A stretch of 64,000 nt of DNA from Carposina sasakii (GCA_014607495.2 CP053155.1:3038001-3102000); one strand, 5' to 3'. Counted from the first letter of the stretch, positions 1-12,459 are shown. Translations and numbers: made by a program. Notes: generated by a model from the letters alone, not told the origin.

Positions 1-1265
1 TTCATTCCATGAAGGTATTTGCACCAAAACAGACCTTTTTACGATACTTCATGGAGTTCGTTCAATATCTCTTCGCCTGAATCCACCTTCACCTCGATGT
101 TTTATTTTGGGTCGATGCCGCGTAAGCGACGCGTCTCTATCGCTCGCATACTGATATCTATGTGCGCGAATGCGACGGATATAGGTATTATTGGTTGCTG
201 CTTAACTTGGTGAGCGGTTACCAACTGTTCAGCTCTTACCCAGTGATGGGGAGTTTATTCCGGTTCTACTCGGCCGCCATTTTGAATTCTGTTACCTTCG
301 CGTGTTATAATCATAATAAACCGACGATACATACCGGAATGGTTTTTTAATTTTTTTTATTCTCACTTTACTCCAATTCTAGATTTACTTTTCGTGATTT
401 TTCTTTGCAGTACAATGCCTCCTTCAGGGTTCAATCACGCTGTCTTATCTCCTTTATTTAAAGAAGCATGAGTTTTATTCTATACTTATTTTATCCCTCT
501 TTTACGAATTATTTCATTTATTTATTTTGTGTGTGTATGATTGTGTATGGCTTACCTTACGTAATAATGGTTTTTTAATCGGCAAAGGAGGAACTCACAC
601 AATACCATATCAACATACAATGTCAAGAATTCTTATAGGTTTTCTCTCTTATAGGTTAGGTCTAAAACTAAGTAACTGTATTTTTAAATTTTTTGAATTT
701 TTAGGATCCGTAGTTTTGGAAATCCCGGGGATCAATTCTCATCTTTATTCTTTAAAAAATCGAAACTTTCTAATTTACAACAATAACATTTTTTTATTCA
801 CATTTGAGATCTTTATACAGGTGATTTTTACTTATTTTAATGATCTTGCCTAGTTTTGCATTTATGTTAGTTATATCGATACGTTTGAAGTTGATACCAT
901 CGTATTTATGTATATTATTATTGTATTAAGGGTTTTGTTTGTTTTTTTTGTCATTAATAGAAGTAAAATGTTGTAAAAAGTAAGCTCGTTGTATTTTATC
1001 AAACAAACACTTTTTAGTCCAACTGAAGCAATATTCGGCAGTTTTATTTGCCCTATCTACGAAAGTTTTACATTTCTATTCCAATCTAGGGGACCGCCCT
1101 ACAAACGCATCTATATATCAAATATATACATCAATAAGACATCATTTCATTACATTCTATTAGGCATAGATTTTCAATAATTATGAAGATATTTCTGAGT
1201 GATGTAAATTCTGTGCCGTCATTCTCTAAAACTGGAACATAAAAACAGCATAGACCTGACAAATA
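1..1265. other. Intergenic stretch, no gene recognised
   Basis: The first 330 bases are richer in CpG than the rest, which is AT-rich with long T runs. No open frame here resembles a known protein and I see no convincing exon with splice sites. It could hold the promoter-proximal part of a gene outside the window, but nothing shows that. Confidence 0.5.
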
Positions 1266-1577
1266 TACAGGATGATTTTTGGTCGTCAATGTTCCCGAAA
1301 ACTACGGAATCCCCTCATCATCACGATAATTTTTCTCCATGGAAGCATACCTGAGAAGTGTCTGGTTTCCAAAATATTGCGGTCCAAAGTTGAGTAAATA
1401 TACTGCGTTTTTCTGCATAAATGCACATTGACGCGTGTAGCAAAATAAAGTCCGATCAAGTAATTAATTTTTTTTTTTATTTACATTATTTCCCAGCATT
1501 TTTTGGCATAAACATACTTTATTTGATGTATAGAGTGCGTACCCTTCGTTAAGGGTGGCAACAAAAAAACACCTGTA
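1266..1577 (-). mobile_element. TA-flanked MITE, family B
   Basis: This 312-bp element begins with TACAGG and ends with CCTGTA, and is flanked by TA on both sides, as expected for Tc1/mariner-type insertion. The same core occurs in the opposite orientation at 22497-22853 and 45508-45891. It has no coding capacity, so it is a non-autonomous element. The terminal inverted repeats are short; most of the similarity between copies is internal. Confidence 0.7.
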
Positions 1578-3560
1578 TAAAGCCCTTTCATTTGATATAT
1601 CATCATGTCACACAATATGCAATCATCGTCACACAATATGTTATCTTTATTTTCCTATAGATTTTTTTTTTCAATGTATAATAGGTAATAAGGGACGTTA
1701 TATGACAGAGATTTTATTATTATTGTTGTTTAATTTTTAATAAACTTTCGCAACAGTAGTGAAGGCGAAGATAAAAATTTTAAATGTGAAGTTTAAAAGT
1801 ATAATTTTATGCCTATAATAAATTTAGGTTTTCCTTAACCCCTTAGAAACCAGAACAGATTCAATAGTCGTTGTTCCAGCGAGTCCAATTTTTTTATCCC
1901 CTCCAAAAAATACGTGGTATAGGCGTTTAACGATATTTCGTCTGAAGCTCCAAGCCATCAGATTTGGGAATATAACTAATCGGCAGATGTGCGGAACCAG
2001 TTCGAAGCCCAACTTGGATTTTGGCCACAAAGATCCATCCATCCTAGATAGTCTTTCCCTTTTCCAGGTGGATTCTCCTTTCGCAAATCTTGGCCTTCTT
2101 TGGGCAATCGTATCGTGGTACCAGTTTTAACGATCCATCTACAAATCGACTCAAAAATTCCGAGGAGATTGTCAAAATTACTTACCTATTATTATGGACA
2201 AAATGTTCAATAATTTATCCAGTCATTAGGATGATGAACCCTTCATAAAAAAATGGGCACGAAATTTCGTTTCTTATACATTATATAAAATTGAAAAATA
2301 AAATAAAATTTATAAAAAACGTTCGGGGTTTTGGTAATGAACATCTCTCCGACTTTTGACCTAGATCTAATCAACATCAGACTTCTTTGAAATAGATCGA
2401 CCGAGTAAACCGAATCCCCCTAAAAAAAACTTATAACAAGTAATATAATAACACAACAAGTACTAGACAGAGACTGAGACAAAATAAAGACTGGAAATCT
2501 AATCTTGCTTTTCTGTCATAATACAAAAAATCTCAGTAGGTAACTATGTTGAATGACACGATAAATCTCGAGTATCGTGATCATCTTCTCTTGGGAAAGC
2601 TGAGCGTAAATAATAATATTATTGCTTGCATCGGTATCTCTTGCGAGTAGGATAATGAAACGCCTGAAATATATCTTTATTAACTTGTATAGAAGTCGGG
2701 TTTCACCATCCTATCATGTCGTGTGGTAGAAACCTACTTCAATGTAAGATTTGTCATTATAGTGCATAAAGCATAATAAATAACCTAAGCTCATTTAAAG
2801 GTCTGGAGGCCCCGAGGCAATAAAGGAGTTGACGCCCCCCTGGCCTCAAATCTGAATTTGAAATTTCTGTCAGAAGTTTTTCGTGGGGGCCCCTCTTTTT
2901 TGGAGGAGCCAGGTCTGTAGCCTCGGTTGCCCTCCTTTAAATCTGGCCCTAAACCTAAAACTATTTGTTGCTAGACTTTCACTTTTTAAACTATAGCATA
3001 GCCAATGTTTCCGGCTAATACTATGCTAGATTTTGTCATCACCGACTGCGCGAGGGGAGTCAATGCTTAGGCGATCGATAACGGTAGTTCCTCTCGTTCT
3101 TTACAATCTCTTTTTTGCAATATCTGTCTCGCTCATTCATAGATTTTGCTGTTTCTTCATATTCTTCACTTCTATCTTATTTACGTGCTTGGAAATGAAT
3201 AGTATTATATCTATTGCTGTTTCATTGGTTTTAACTTTCTATTAAATTAGGTACAATGTTTTTACATCACCTTCCTTCCGATAATTTTCGATGCATCGAG
3301 AATTTTTACTCAAAGAATGAATATTCTTTGTTGGGTCAGGACTTCGGGACCAGCAGTAGTATATATATTATTTCAGGTATTTATATGATGACGTCAGACA
3401 TTCGCACCACACCCTACCCGTTTGCGCGTGCACGCCGCACTCATTGATTTTCCGTCTATAAGGATGTTGTGATCATTTCATTAATTGACGAAAATATGAT
3501 TGACGATACAATAATTATAGAGTATAAATTGATTGTGTGGGAAGGCCACCCGCGAGATGG

Positions 3561-3582
3561 ATATATATATATATATATATAT
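3561..3582. repeat. (AT)11 microsatellite
   Basis: Eleven uninterrupted AT units, directly before a LINE-tail-like sequence. Confidence 0.95.
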
Positions 3583-3589
3583 CGATATA

Positions 3590-3677
3590 GCCAGAGTAGC
3601 GGGTCGCAGTGGAGGCCTTTGGGGAAGGCCTATGTGCAGCAATAACCTTCTCGTGGCTGAAAATGATGATGATTATA
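3590..3677 (+). mobile_element. Truncated RTE-type LINE 3' end
   Basis: The sequence carries the degraded motif GGCCTATGTGCAGCA, corresponding to the C-terminal EAYVQQW of lepidopteran RTE-type ORFs, and ends in GAT repeats that act as the tail. It is severely 5' truncated. Confidence 0.6.
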
Positions 3678-5280
3678 TATACTTAAATTAATCATGCCAT
3701 GATCCTCCTAACCAATATCAGGAATTGGCATTTTCTTCTCTTCTTTATATGGCCACGAGTCAGACATTGGCCCGTCCCGCGCGCCACCCCCGCCTTGACT
3801 CACACCCGTTCCGCACCCGTGTTCATTCTGACCCACGGGCCGCACTAAAACAAGTTTCCTGTCTGCCTTTGACTCGCTGTTATACATAGATATTACGTAT
3901 ATTGAGTGTAATCTACATATAATATATCTGTATAAAAATAAATCGCTGAATGTGTTGCTAAGCGCTAATCTCGAGAACAGCTGGACCTATTAAATTAAAA
4001 AATTGTCCTGAAAACAACACTTTTCTATAGCGGCCGCCCACGACTTTATCCACGTGAAAGGGCATTACACCCGTGCAAAGCCGGGGCGAATCCCTATTTA
4101 TGAATAATAATATACGTATATACCGACATAAATTAAGCCAGTATTTTAAAATAAGATTACAAAGGTCGAATGCTTAGCTAAATCAAATATGAGGGTAGGT
4201 GTACCATTTGTGATTTTTTAAATTAGGTACTAATGGTACTATCTGGTTTCCACGAACAGATTTCCTACCAAGGATGGTCTGATTTAATAAACTTATTTAA
4301 ATTAAGGTAGTATATAAATTTTGCGACTTCGGTTTTAATGAAATTATAACGGCATATTTGAATTTTATTCTAAACATGCACAGTGCGCTTTCCTTTAAAC
4401 AAATTTCGCCTATCTATCGAAGTGGAGGACAGAAAAGCGAAGCTAATATCAACTGCTACGAGTATAATAATATGACCTCCACTTTTTTGTGGATTAAAAC
4501 GAATTAGGGAAGCGGAACGCGAAATACCTACTAAACTTGATGAACAATCACCATGCCCTACAAAAATCTCTGCACTTACTCCTTCCCCCCTCAATGGCAA
4601 CCATAGTTACTACTATTCTGTAAGCCGTTGATATGCGATATATCGCTACCGGAAACATGAAGTAAGGGGCAACGGTCTACTTTTCAGGAGAGACGAAAAT
4701 TAAATTTTATTTTTGAAAGTTGCTTGTATATTTTAACTATTTATTCTACTTGTTGCTTATGACAAACTTGCTTAGGTTTGAGAGCTCTATAAAGCTACAT
4801 ATGTAAGCAAAACTAAGATTATCTTAATGGATTCCAAAATAGCATGTCTCTTACATTAAAAACAAACGTAAATGCGTCCTATCCTATACCTTAATTGCAA
4901 TTACACAAAAAATACTCTACATTAATGTAACGGTCATTTGACAAAAATAATATTAGGAATTTAGGTACTTATTTAATGTAAAAGGAAATTAGTTTTTTTA
5001 CCAATATCCGATTATTGAATGTAGAATTTAGATCTGTCACCCTACTTTGTCCCCTAAGGTGACAGATCGGAAAAAAAATGTTTGAACTGTCCCATTATTG
5101 ATAACAAGAGGATATCTCGAACCTATTCGCTCCTCAATGGTTTTATCTTTCGCTGTATTCCTGGTAAGTTTCATCGAAAGTCGAAACCCGTTCTGTAGTT
5201 TTTGGATGAAAGAGTAGGTAAACATACTTCTATTCTCACACACTTTTTCATTTATAATATAAGAAGGATAGGATCGTTAA

Positions 5281-5760
5281 CATCATCATTTTCAGCCGTG
5301 ATAAGTCAACTGCTGAACATAGGTCTCCACCAACAACCGCCAATCCGACCTATCTGTTGCGGTCTGCATCCAGCCGATACTTTCGACATTGGCTAGATCG
5401 TCCGTCCATCTCACGGGTGACTTTTCCACTCTGCGCTTGCCGATACGTGATTTCCACTCCAGAACCTTTCGGCTCCATCGACCATCGGTTCATCGAGCTA
5501 TGTGCCCTGCCCATTGCCACTTTAGCTTGCTGGACCGTTGAGCTATGTCGGTGTGCGTCTATGAATTTCTTCATTTCTGATTCGATCACGCAGAGAAATC
5601 CCGAGCATAGCCCTCTCCATTGCTCGCTGTGAGGTCTTAAACTTATTTATGAGACACGTCGCATCACGATAGTTAGCGACCACGTCTTGGCACCGTAGGT
5701 CGTCACCGGAAGCACGCACTGGTTAAATACCTTCGTCTTTAATAACTGGGGTATCTTAGA
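5281..5760 (-). pseudogene. RTE-type LINE reverse transcriptase C-terminal remnant
   Basis: Read on the minus strand in shifting frames, this stretch gives peptides typical of the C-terminal part of lepidopteran RTE-type reverse transcriptase ORFs: SKLKWQWAGHIAR, then GRWSRKVLEW, then RWTDDL, ending in ETYVQQLT. Several frame changes and stops break the reading, so it is a dead fragment. It is 5' truncated, as is usual for target-primed insertions. The clade assignment rests on remembered family motifs and is fairly secure; the exact family is not. Confidence 0.75.
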
Positions 5761-6452
5761 CACAAATAAGCTTGTAGTTTCCTGAATGCTGCCAAGTCGA
5801 GTTGAATTCGCCTTCTTGTCAAAGTTGGGCCTAGGTACCTAGTTTGAACGTCTGTCTTAGGTAAACATACTCATACATATAAGCAAATTCAAAACACTGT
5901 TTAAATTTAACTAAAGTATTCATGTTGCTCTATGAATTTATGACATCTTGTGAGTAGAGCCATGATCCCATTGGTATAGAAATTTTGGCCCTTTCATTAA
6001 AATATTGCGTCACCCTTTTCTTAGCACACCCCCCATTTGGTTTATGTAGGTTCACCTGGTGCGACCCCTCCCAGCATTGCTATTTACTTCCTCCATACAT
6101 ATCTCTTTCGTTAATCACCTTTCATCCATCTATCGATATTTTGAGTATACCATTCGATGGCCCGTAAAATTCCGAATCCAACGGTGTATAAAACCCATTT
6201 TCGGTTTTTGTCCCTTACATTAATTCATGTTTCCGGTAGCGATATTAGTATTTATTGAACTCATATTTCTTTTATTAGTGCACTTGCTCAGGTCGAGATT
6301 TATTTTTTAATCCCTTGGAATCGGCGAAACTTAGACGTGATCTGATTTAGTTCCCCTAGCTTAAGTCACATGCAGCTGCTGCTCCACTTATCTGTTAGAT
6401 AATGTTTTCGAGGTCAATTACTCTAGCGTGGCGGCAATTGGATAGCAATGTC
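5761..6452. other. Intergenic stretch, nothing recognised
   Basis: AT-rich sequence between a LINE remnant and the tandem duplication. I see no exon, RNA gene or repeat that recurs elsewhere in the window. Confidence 0.5.
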
Positions 6453-7178
6453 TGCAAACGCTAGGTAATAGGAGTCAGTCAACGTCAAAATCGTGGAATA
6501 GCATCATACTGCACTGCACTCTGTTGGTCACAGACAGTTTGGGGTTTCCGCTTCGTTCTATCGTGATTGGTCGGAAAAGCGACTTGCGATGCTATTCTTT
6601 ATTTTCTGACAAGCGCAACAACTAGATGGCGCTGCTAAGCTATGTTGTCAATTTAGCGTTCTCTTATATTGCAATTATTTTAATCTATCTGTCTATCTAT
6701 ACAGCCTCTTACTATATACGTATTAGTCTAGTGAGGAGGCCTTTACTCAGCAGTGGGTACTGCTGAGTAAAGGCCTCCTCACTTGACTAATACTTGGAAG
6801 GTTAAAATGTTTTCATGAGTGGGTATCGTACGTGTTCTGATTCTGACCAAACAGTTCTAAATGAACTGCGCAGATTACAACCGTATGCCACAGCCAACAT
6901 TGCGCCGTAGACAGTGCTGCCTCATACGGATTTTATTCATATAAATTTTCTTCATGCATGGACATTGAACGTAGCAGTCTCGGAATCATGCTGTCATGTT
7001 ACATTAATTTATGACCAAGAACATTAAATTGACATCGTACATAAATTAAGGTAGACATAGGTACTTACATTACTCATTTGCTTAACAAAGATGTTTGAAA
7101 TAAAATAGGTGCATGGCATGGCAGTGTCAAGTCGAGCAAACAAAAGATTGAACCATATTGAACCATGCATATTATGAC
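6453..7178 (+). repeat. 726-bp tandem duplication, copy 1
   Basis: This block is followed head to tail by a second copy that reads identically by eye over the full 726 bp. It contains no gene. It includes a strong hairpin at 6720-6793 and a (TCTA)-rich stretch before it. Exact identity means a very recent duplication, or an assembly artefact from two haplotypes. Confidence 0.9.
6720..6793. repeat. 35-bp-arm hairpin inside duplication copy 1
   Basis: Arms at 6720-6754 and 6759-6793 pair with one mismatch around a 4-base loop. The right arm contains ACTGCTGAGTAAAGGCCTCC. Part of that motif recurs near 30272 and 30529, where a hAT-like MITE splits it. Confidence 0.85.
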
Positions 7179-7904
7179 TGCAAACGCTAGGTAATAGGAG
7201 TCAGTCAACGTCAAAATCGTGGAATAGCATCATACTGCACTGCACTCTGTTGGTCACAGACAGTTTGGGGTTTCCGCTTCGTTCTATCGTGATTGGTCGG
7301 AAAAGCGACTTGCGATGCTATTCTTTATTTTCTGACAAGCGCAACAACTAGATGGCGCTGCTAAGCTATGTTGTCAATTTAGCGTTCTCTTATATTGCAA
7401 TTATTTTAATCTATCTGTCTATCTATACAGCCTCTTACTATATACGTATTAGTCTAGTGAGGAGGCCTTTACTCAGCAGTGGGTACTGCTGAGTAAAGGC
7501 CTCCTCACTTGACTAATACTTGGAAGGTTAAAATGTTTTCATGAGTGGGTATCGTACGTGTTCTGATTCTGACCAAACAGTTCTAAATGAACTGCGCAGA
7601 TTACAACCGTATGCCACAGCCAACATTGCGCCGTAGACAGTGCTGCCTCATACGGATTTTATTCATATAAATTTTCTTCATGCATGGACATTGAACGTAG
7701 CAGTCTCGGAATCATGCTGTCATGTTACATTAATTTATGACCAAGAACATTAAATTGACATCGTACATAAATTAAGGTAGACATAGGTACTTACATTACT
7801 CATTTGCTTAACAAAGATGTTTGAAATAAAATAGGTGCATGGCATGGCAGTGTCAAGTCGAGCAAACAAAAGATTGAACCATATTGAACCATGCATATTA
7901 TGAC
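7179..7904 (+). repeat. 726-bp tandem duplication, copy 2
   Basis: Second copy of the block at 6453-7178, with no difference seen on reading. The internal hairpin recurs at 7446-7519. After 7904 the sequence becomes unique. Confidence 0.9.
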
Positions 7905-8574
7905 AGCCAAGAAAGTCTTATACGCTCTGCTTGAATTCATACAAATTATCTCGTGCGTATGATTAGTGAGTTTCGTCAACATTTACCGTGTTAGTTATTA
8001 CAAAAGAATTTTAACATTGTCATTGCATAAATTTTACGGATATTCCATACATTTTTCGGTCAAATCAATGATTTTACAAGAAAACCTCATTAAAAAATGT
8101 AATGGATATGATTTTTCTTATTAATGTTACAATACTATCGCGTCCCTCCCTTCCCTACTTTTAAGCTTTCTTCAAGTATGGGGTGATATCGCCTGAATCC
8201 GCGAGCATATTTTTTTTCTTTATTTTTACCCGACTGCGCGACGCAAAGGAGTGGTATTGTGTTTAACATCCTATGTATGTATGTATGTATATTCCTTTGA
8301 AGCACTACACAGACCAAACGCCTCGGCCGATTTTTATGATTCATACGTCAATCGATTCCTCTTAGTCCGGCGATTGTCACTAAAGACATGACGTTAGTGA
8401 AAATCCAATATGGCGACTACTGGACGCCATTTTGTGAAAATGAAAAAATTAAAGTCGACAAACTATATCGAGTGGGGTATCGTTGAATAGGTATTTTATA
8501 AATCATTTTTAGGTTTCTCTCAACATTTTTTGATTCGACTAACCGTTTAGGATCTATATCGATTGAAAGTTGCG
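7905..8574. other. Upstream region of the ATF7IP-like gene, no exon identified
   Basis: No coding exon is visible. Around 8385-8440 there are two GCCAT/ATGGC-type sites close together, which could belong to a promoter or leader of the downstream gene, but no clear donor site follows. The first exon of that gene has not been located. Confidence 0.3.
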
Positions 8575-8785
8575 TAACAACCATTTTCACATATAAGACA
8601 GCAGCAAGACGAAAACTTTTTGCTGCTGAGCATGTTGAGCGTGTTTCTTGAAGCGTACCTATTAGTAGCTAGGTACTCATAACAAAAAAGTATAAAATAA
8701 AAAAACATAATTAAAAAAATCCAAAAACCCGACTGCTTAAAAAAGAACCAAATAATGTACATAATAAAAAAACTAAAAAAGAAAA
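8575..8785 (-). repeat. Interspersed repeat, family G
   Basis: This AT-rich block is the reverse complement of 44686-44860 and shares its core with 40885-40963. A shared marker is AACCCGACTGC followed by an AT-rich tail. In all three places it adjoins the CTTAGATGTCCGG foldback end, so it is probably part of the same element family or a preferred neighbour. Confidence 0.6.
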
Positions 8786-8926
8786 AAAAAGTACTTAGAT
8801 GTCCGGTAGTCTAGAATTCTATAATATTATTATGGAATGAACATAACGTTATGAAATAACATAACAACTGAACAGCCAGGATTCATTGAAATATTAGCTT
8901 GGCTGTCGGATATCTAAGTACTTTTT
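8786..8926. mobile_element. Short foldback/MITE with CTTAGATGTCCGG-type ends
   Basis: The left end AAAGTACTTAGATGTCCGG is mirrored by a right end CGGATATCTAAGTACTTT. Internal sequence around TATTATTATGGAATGA and AGCTTGGCTGTCGG is shared with the larger foldback element at 40964-44194. It carries no coding sequence. Confidence 0.65.
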
Positions 8927-9281
8927 CAGGTTTAGCAGTCGAAGTTCTAGAAGCCAAATTATTCCAGCTGAAATGTTATATGTCAAAATTGGCTAGACCA
9001 TTAGCCCTTTCTATTCTCTTACTTACACCATTCATGCTTGTATGAATAGGTATATTTTAAACAATATATGTATATGTTCTCACGATATAATTAATTGTAT
9101 AATTCTTTACCTGATTCTTTTTTTTTTCAATGTATCCGTTTTTTTTTCATGTACTTATATTTCTATGCGTAATAAACAATTTTAATAAACGTAATAAAGT
9201 TTAAGTATTTTTACATATTTTAATTATTTTTTTCAGGGCTTTTCGCCATCTTCATGGACATGAAATAGCAACATACGAACA

Positions 9282-11461
9282 ATGCAACTGATTATAGAAT
9301 CTTCTATATTAGAAACAAGGACAAAAATGTCTCAGTTGGATCACGAAGAATCTCACAATGAAAACAATATTTCTATTGGGGATGTTCAAGATATTGTAAA
9401 CCATATATCAAACGGCAACAAAGAAAATATTAAAGCCATTGGTGATTTAGCACATGAAGTAGATTTATTAAAAACCATATCACAAACAGAGCTGTCAAAG
9501 CTCGAAGATATTCCCGATGAATGCAAAAGTAATAGTAAAAATGGTGATACAAATCAGACGGACGATGTAAATAACAGCAACGTGGAAATTAAAAATGTGT
9601 CTCTCATAGCTACTATTGAGGAAGCAGTTATCACTAATGGCAATAGCAATGGTGAAAATACCCTTCGGTTAAATGAAGACACGAAAATAATAAAAGATGA
9701 AGCAAGTGAATCTGTAGATGATTCATTACTGTCAAAACGTGTAACTGAAAATATAAATAATCTTACTAACACACCAGAGGTTACTTTATCATTGCGTAAT
9801 AAAGACGAGAATGAAATTGAAGAAAATATTATTGAAAGTAAACTTGAAAATAAATTATTAGATGAACTCGAAACATCCAGCGATACATGTGAAAAAAACA
9901 ATATTGAAAATAAATTAGAAGAGGAATTTGTGCATGAAAAGCAAGTGATTACACCTGAAGCAAACAACGAACAAAACGTACAAGAAGTTCAATCTTTCCA
10001 GTCTAAAGACGACTTTATCAGTGAAAAAGTAACCTATTCAGGAGATAAATTGGAACGCGACCAATTAAAGACAAATGAAGACTTGCTTTCTAAAAAATGC
10101 AATGAAGAAATAAAACTTGATTCTGTGAATGATCTAGCTGACAATTCCTGTAATTTTGAGGATAGTGAAAAATCAACATTTATTGTAGAGAACACATCTG
10201 CGACATGTGCAACTGAAACTGTGCAACGAACTGAAACAATAACACTACCTACTGAGAATTTACTTGTTGATACTAAATTGGTATCACAAGACCTTTTAAA
10301 TAAAGACAGTTTCGACATTATGAGTAAAGTAAGTGAAGACATTTCTGATATTTCTGAAGTTGATAGTACGAAGAAAACTGACATTGAAGAATGTAAAGAA
10401 CTTGCCCTCTGATGAATTGGGGAATGAGAATATTATTGAGGCTAAAAATTCTGGTTCAGTGCTAAATGAATCACTTCCGAAAGAAAATTCTAAAGAGGCG
10501 AAAAGCGAACAGGACAGTGAAAGTGTCACAAATAATAGAAAATATGTTAATGCTAAGTCACCTTTTTCAGAAGATAACGTTCAAAGTCTGCAAGTGTCAA
10601 ACAATAGTGACATAGAAATACAAGAAATATCTAAAGATAATGCGTCAGAAAATGTACAAGACATTCAAATGGATGAAGTTATTGATCTTGATGAACCAGA
10701 TGAAATTTTTCCATCTTCTGATCGAATCACAGGTGATAAAAATGTCGCGGAAGTTAAAGAAGATATCAATATGGTAACTGTCGATGTCTCTGAAGATGAT
10801 ATGGAACCGAGTAAAGAAGGGCCAATAGAAATTATTGACCTAGATGAAACAAAAGCTTCTACGAAGGAAACAGAATCCGAAGTTATGGATGTAGACGAAA
10901 TATCTGATGACAAAGAAACATTGGCATTAAATAAAACAATTTCTGAAGAAATGGACGTCAGTAACATTGGGGAAGACATTAAAGAATTCGAGAAATTCTC
11001 AAATAAAATAAAGGCAAATGAGTTAAAAAAAACAACAGATACAAGTGATCACGCAGAAGTGAAGGTCCAAAAAGTAAATAAAGAAACAGGTGTACTGGAT
11101 CAATCAGAAACAAAAGGCAATGCAGAGAATGCTATAGAGAAACCAGCATTGAATGAGAATTTGACTAGTAATAAATCTGAATCAACTCTTGCTTCTCCAG
11201 ATAAACTACGAACCAGCAATTTAGCAAATACATTAGATATTTTATCAGACGAAGAAGATGAAAATGTTCATAAGGAAACCGTAATCGGAGACGATAAGAA
11301 ATGTATCAATGTTGAAGATGATGACGACATTGTGGTTGTAAGTGAAGATTCAGAAAATAAAAAATCCGTTGATCTCAGCGCTGACATTCAGAAACTTGAT
11401 GAGTCAGCAAAAGGACAAAGTGAAAATGAAAAATCTGTAGAAGAACCTAACAAAATTACAG
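9282..11461 (+). CDS. wde: Windei/ATF7IP-like protein, long acidic N-terminal exon (frame break near 10.4 kb)
   Basis: The protein is the cofactor of the H3K9 methyltransferase SETDB1 (Eggless in flies) and acts in nuclear heterochromatin silencing; identity rests mainly on the two downstream exons. This exon starts after an acceptor at 9235-9236. The first long-frame ATG is at 9282, but the in-frame ATG at 9327 (before SQLDHEE) has the better context and may be the true start. The exon encodes about 726 residues of low-complexity Glu/Asp/Ser/Asn/Lys-rich chain, as usual for the disordered N-terminus of this family. SUMO-interacting-type motifs are visible: VIDLDE (10678), IIDLDE (10831) and IVVVSED (11329). 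The donor GTAAGT begins at 11462 and the 71-bp intron is phase 1. The frame changes by +1 near 10385-10410; ignoring that, the gene gives about 1186 residues. Confidence 0.85.
10385..10412 (+). other. Apparent +1 frame change inside the ATF7IP-like exon
   Basis: The acidic reading frame used from 9282 stops at 10412, while the next frame opens before it and continues with the same composition to the 11461 donor. One extra base (or two missing) near here explains it. A GTAAGT donor at 10329 paired with the AG at 10388-10389 would make a 61-bp intron that also restores the frame, but that acceptor lacks a pyrimidine tract and the skipped stretch looks coding. Sequencing error, allele-specific mutation or a cryptic intron remain possible. 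Confidence 0.8.
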
Positions 11462-11532
11462 GTAAGTATTATTAAGTATAGCATTTTCTGTAACTTATCC
11501 AGAAATATTTTTGATTTCCTTCTTATTTTTAG

Positions 11533-12459
11533 AATCAGAACTGCGACCAAAAAAAGACGATGAAGATCAAAAAATTCTAAAGGCAAGTACTGTTTTGGAA
11601 AAAATGAAAACTGACAAACCACCTACAGCTAAGGAATCACGTCTCGTACCTGATGATATTCTGAAAATGTGCAAGAAAAATATAGCAGATATGAGTCGAC
11701 AGGAACTAGAAGAATTTTGCATATTGAAAATTGTGGAAAGTGTTATTGATAAAGCTAGCTTAAATGATATTAAAGTAAAGCTTAAAACAATGGCGCAATC
11801 TTTAGAGGAGAGTAAGAAAAAGGCCATGATGTTGACGAAACAGAATCGTGACATTCAAGTAGTCTTAAAATCGGTGCAAGAAGAACTGAAAAAAGGTCCA
11901 GGTAATGTAATCACTCCATTGAAGATAACAAGATCTGTGGGGATGCAAGTTTTCATGACGGAAAAAGCCGCAGTAGGACAGAAAAAACGACCGAACGTGC
12001 CTTTAGCATCTTCACAGATAACCAATGCCTTTAAACCAACTAATGCACCAGCCAGCAGCCCTCGTCTGCAGAAACCTCCCAACCAACCCATACCAGTTCC
12101 TAGATTAGTTCCAGCTAACGCAGTAAAAAATACGCCGCAAGGGAAAAATGTCACTGCTCCAAATATTACGAAAGTTACACCTCCAGCACAAAAAGCACCG
12201 GAAAAGAGGTCCCGACTGTCTTCGGTAACTGTCGATTTGACCGACGACGAGCCTCCTGCTAAGGCCACTAAGAACAATAGTGTGAATCAGCCTAATTCCG
12301 TGAGACTCGTCCCCTCACAAAACCTGCTAGCCGTAAACCAACAAAGGCCAACAATTACCCAGCATAATATAAATAGTCCGAGAAAAGTTTACATACCAAT
12401 AAGCGGTTCGCAGCCTCACCAGGCAAGACAGTCGTTAGTGTTGAAGTCACCCACAAACG
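11533..12459 (+). CDS. wde: Windei/ATF7IP-like protein, SETDB1-binding exon
   Basis: This exon follows a clean acceptor (pyrimidine tract then AG at 11531-11532) in phase 1. Near residues 762-849 of the whole protein it encodes the conserved helical region of ATF7IP/windei: SRLVPDDILKMCKKN, then RQELEEFCILKIVE, then a Lys/Gln-rich coiled-coil stretch. In the family this part contacts SETDB1. A Pro/Ala/Asn-rich linker follows, with TVDLTDDEPP at about residue 960. That is a SUMO-interacting motif placed as in vertebrate ATF7IP and is the strongest single identity marker here. The exon ends at the 12460 GTAAGA donor; the next intron is 78 bp, phase 1. Confidence 0.9.

Larger units (their letters stand above)
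1578..5280. other. Intergenic stretch, no gene recognised
   Basis: AT-rich DNA without a supported gene. At about 2800-2950 two GC-rich blocks are arranged partly as inverted copies and look like the ends of a degraded element. A dinucleotide run and a LINE tail at 3561-3677 are listed separately. Short open frames at 1824-2042, 3033-3447 and 4370-4600 have no recognisable protein. Confidence 0.5.

Noticed and set aside
8385..8440. Promoter or first exon of the ATF7IP-like gene
   Set aside because: ATGGC/GCCAT sites are suggestive, but there is no donor or initiator clear enough to support a call.
10385..10412. Programmed +1 frameshifting in the ATF7IP-like gene
   Set aside because: No known slippery site or stimulatory structure is evident and the family is not known for recoding. 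A simple indel or a short intron is more likely.
9554..12277. Long minus-strand frames opposite the ATF7IP-like exons
   Set aside because: They mirror the biased codon composition of the true plus-strand gene and show no domain.
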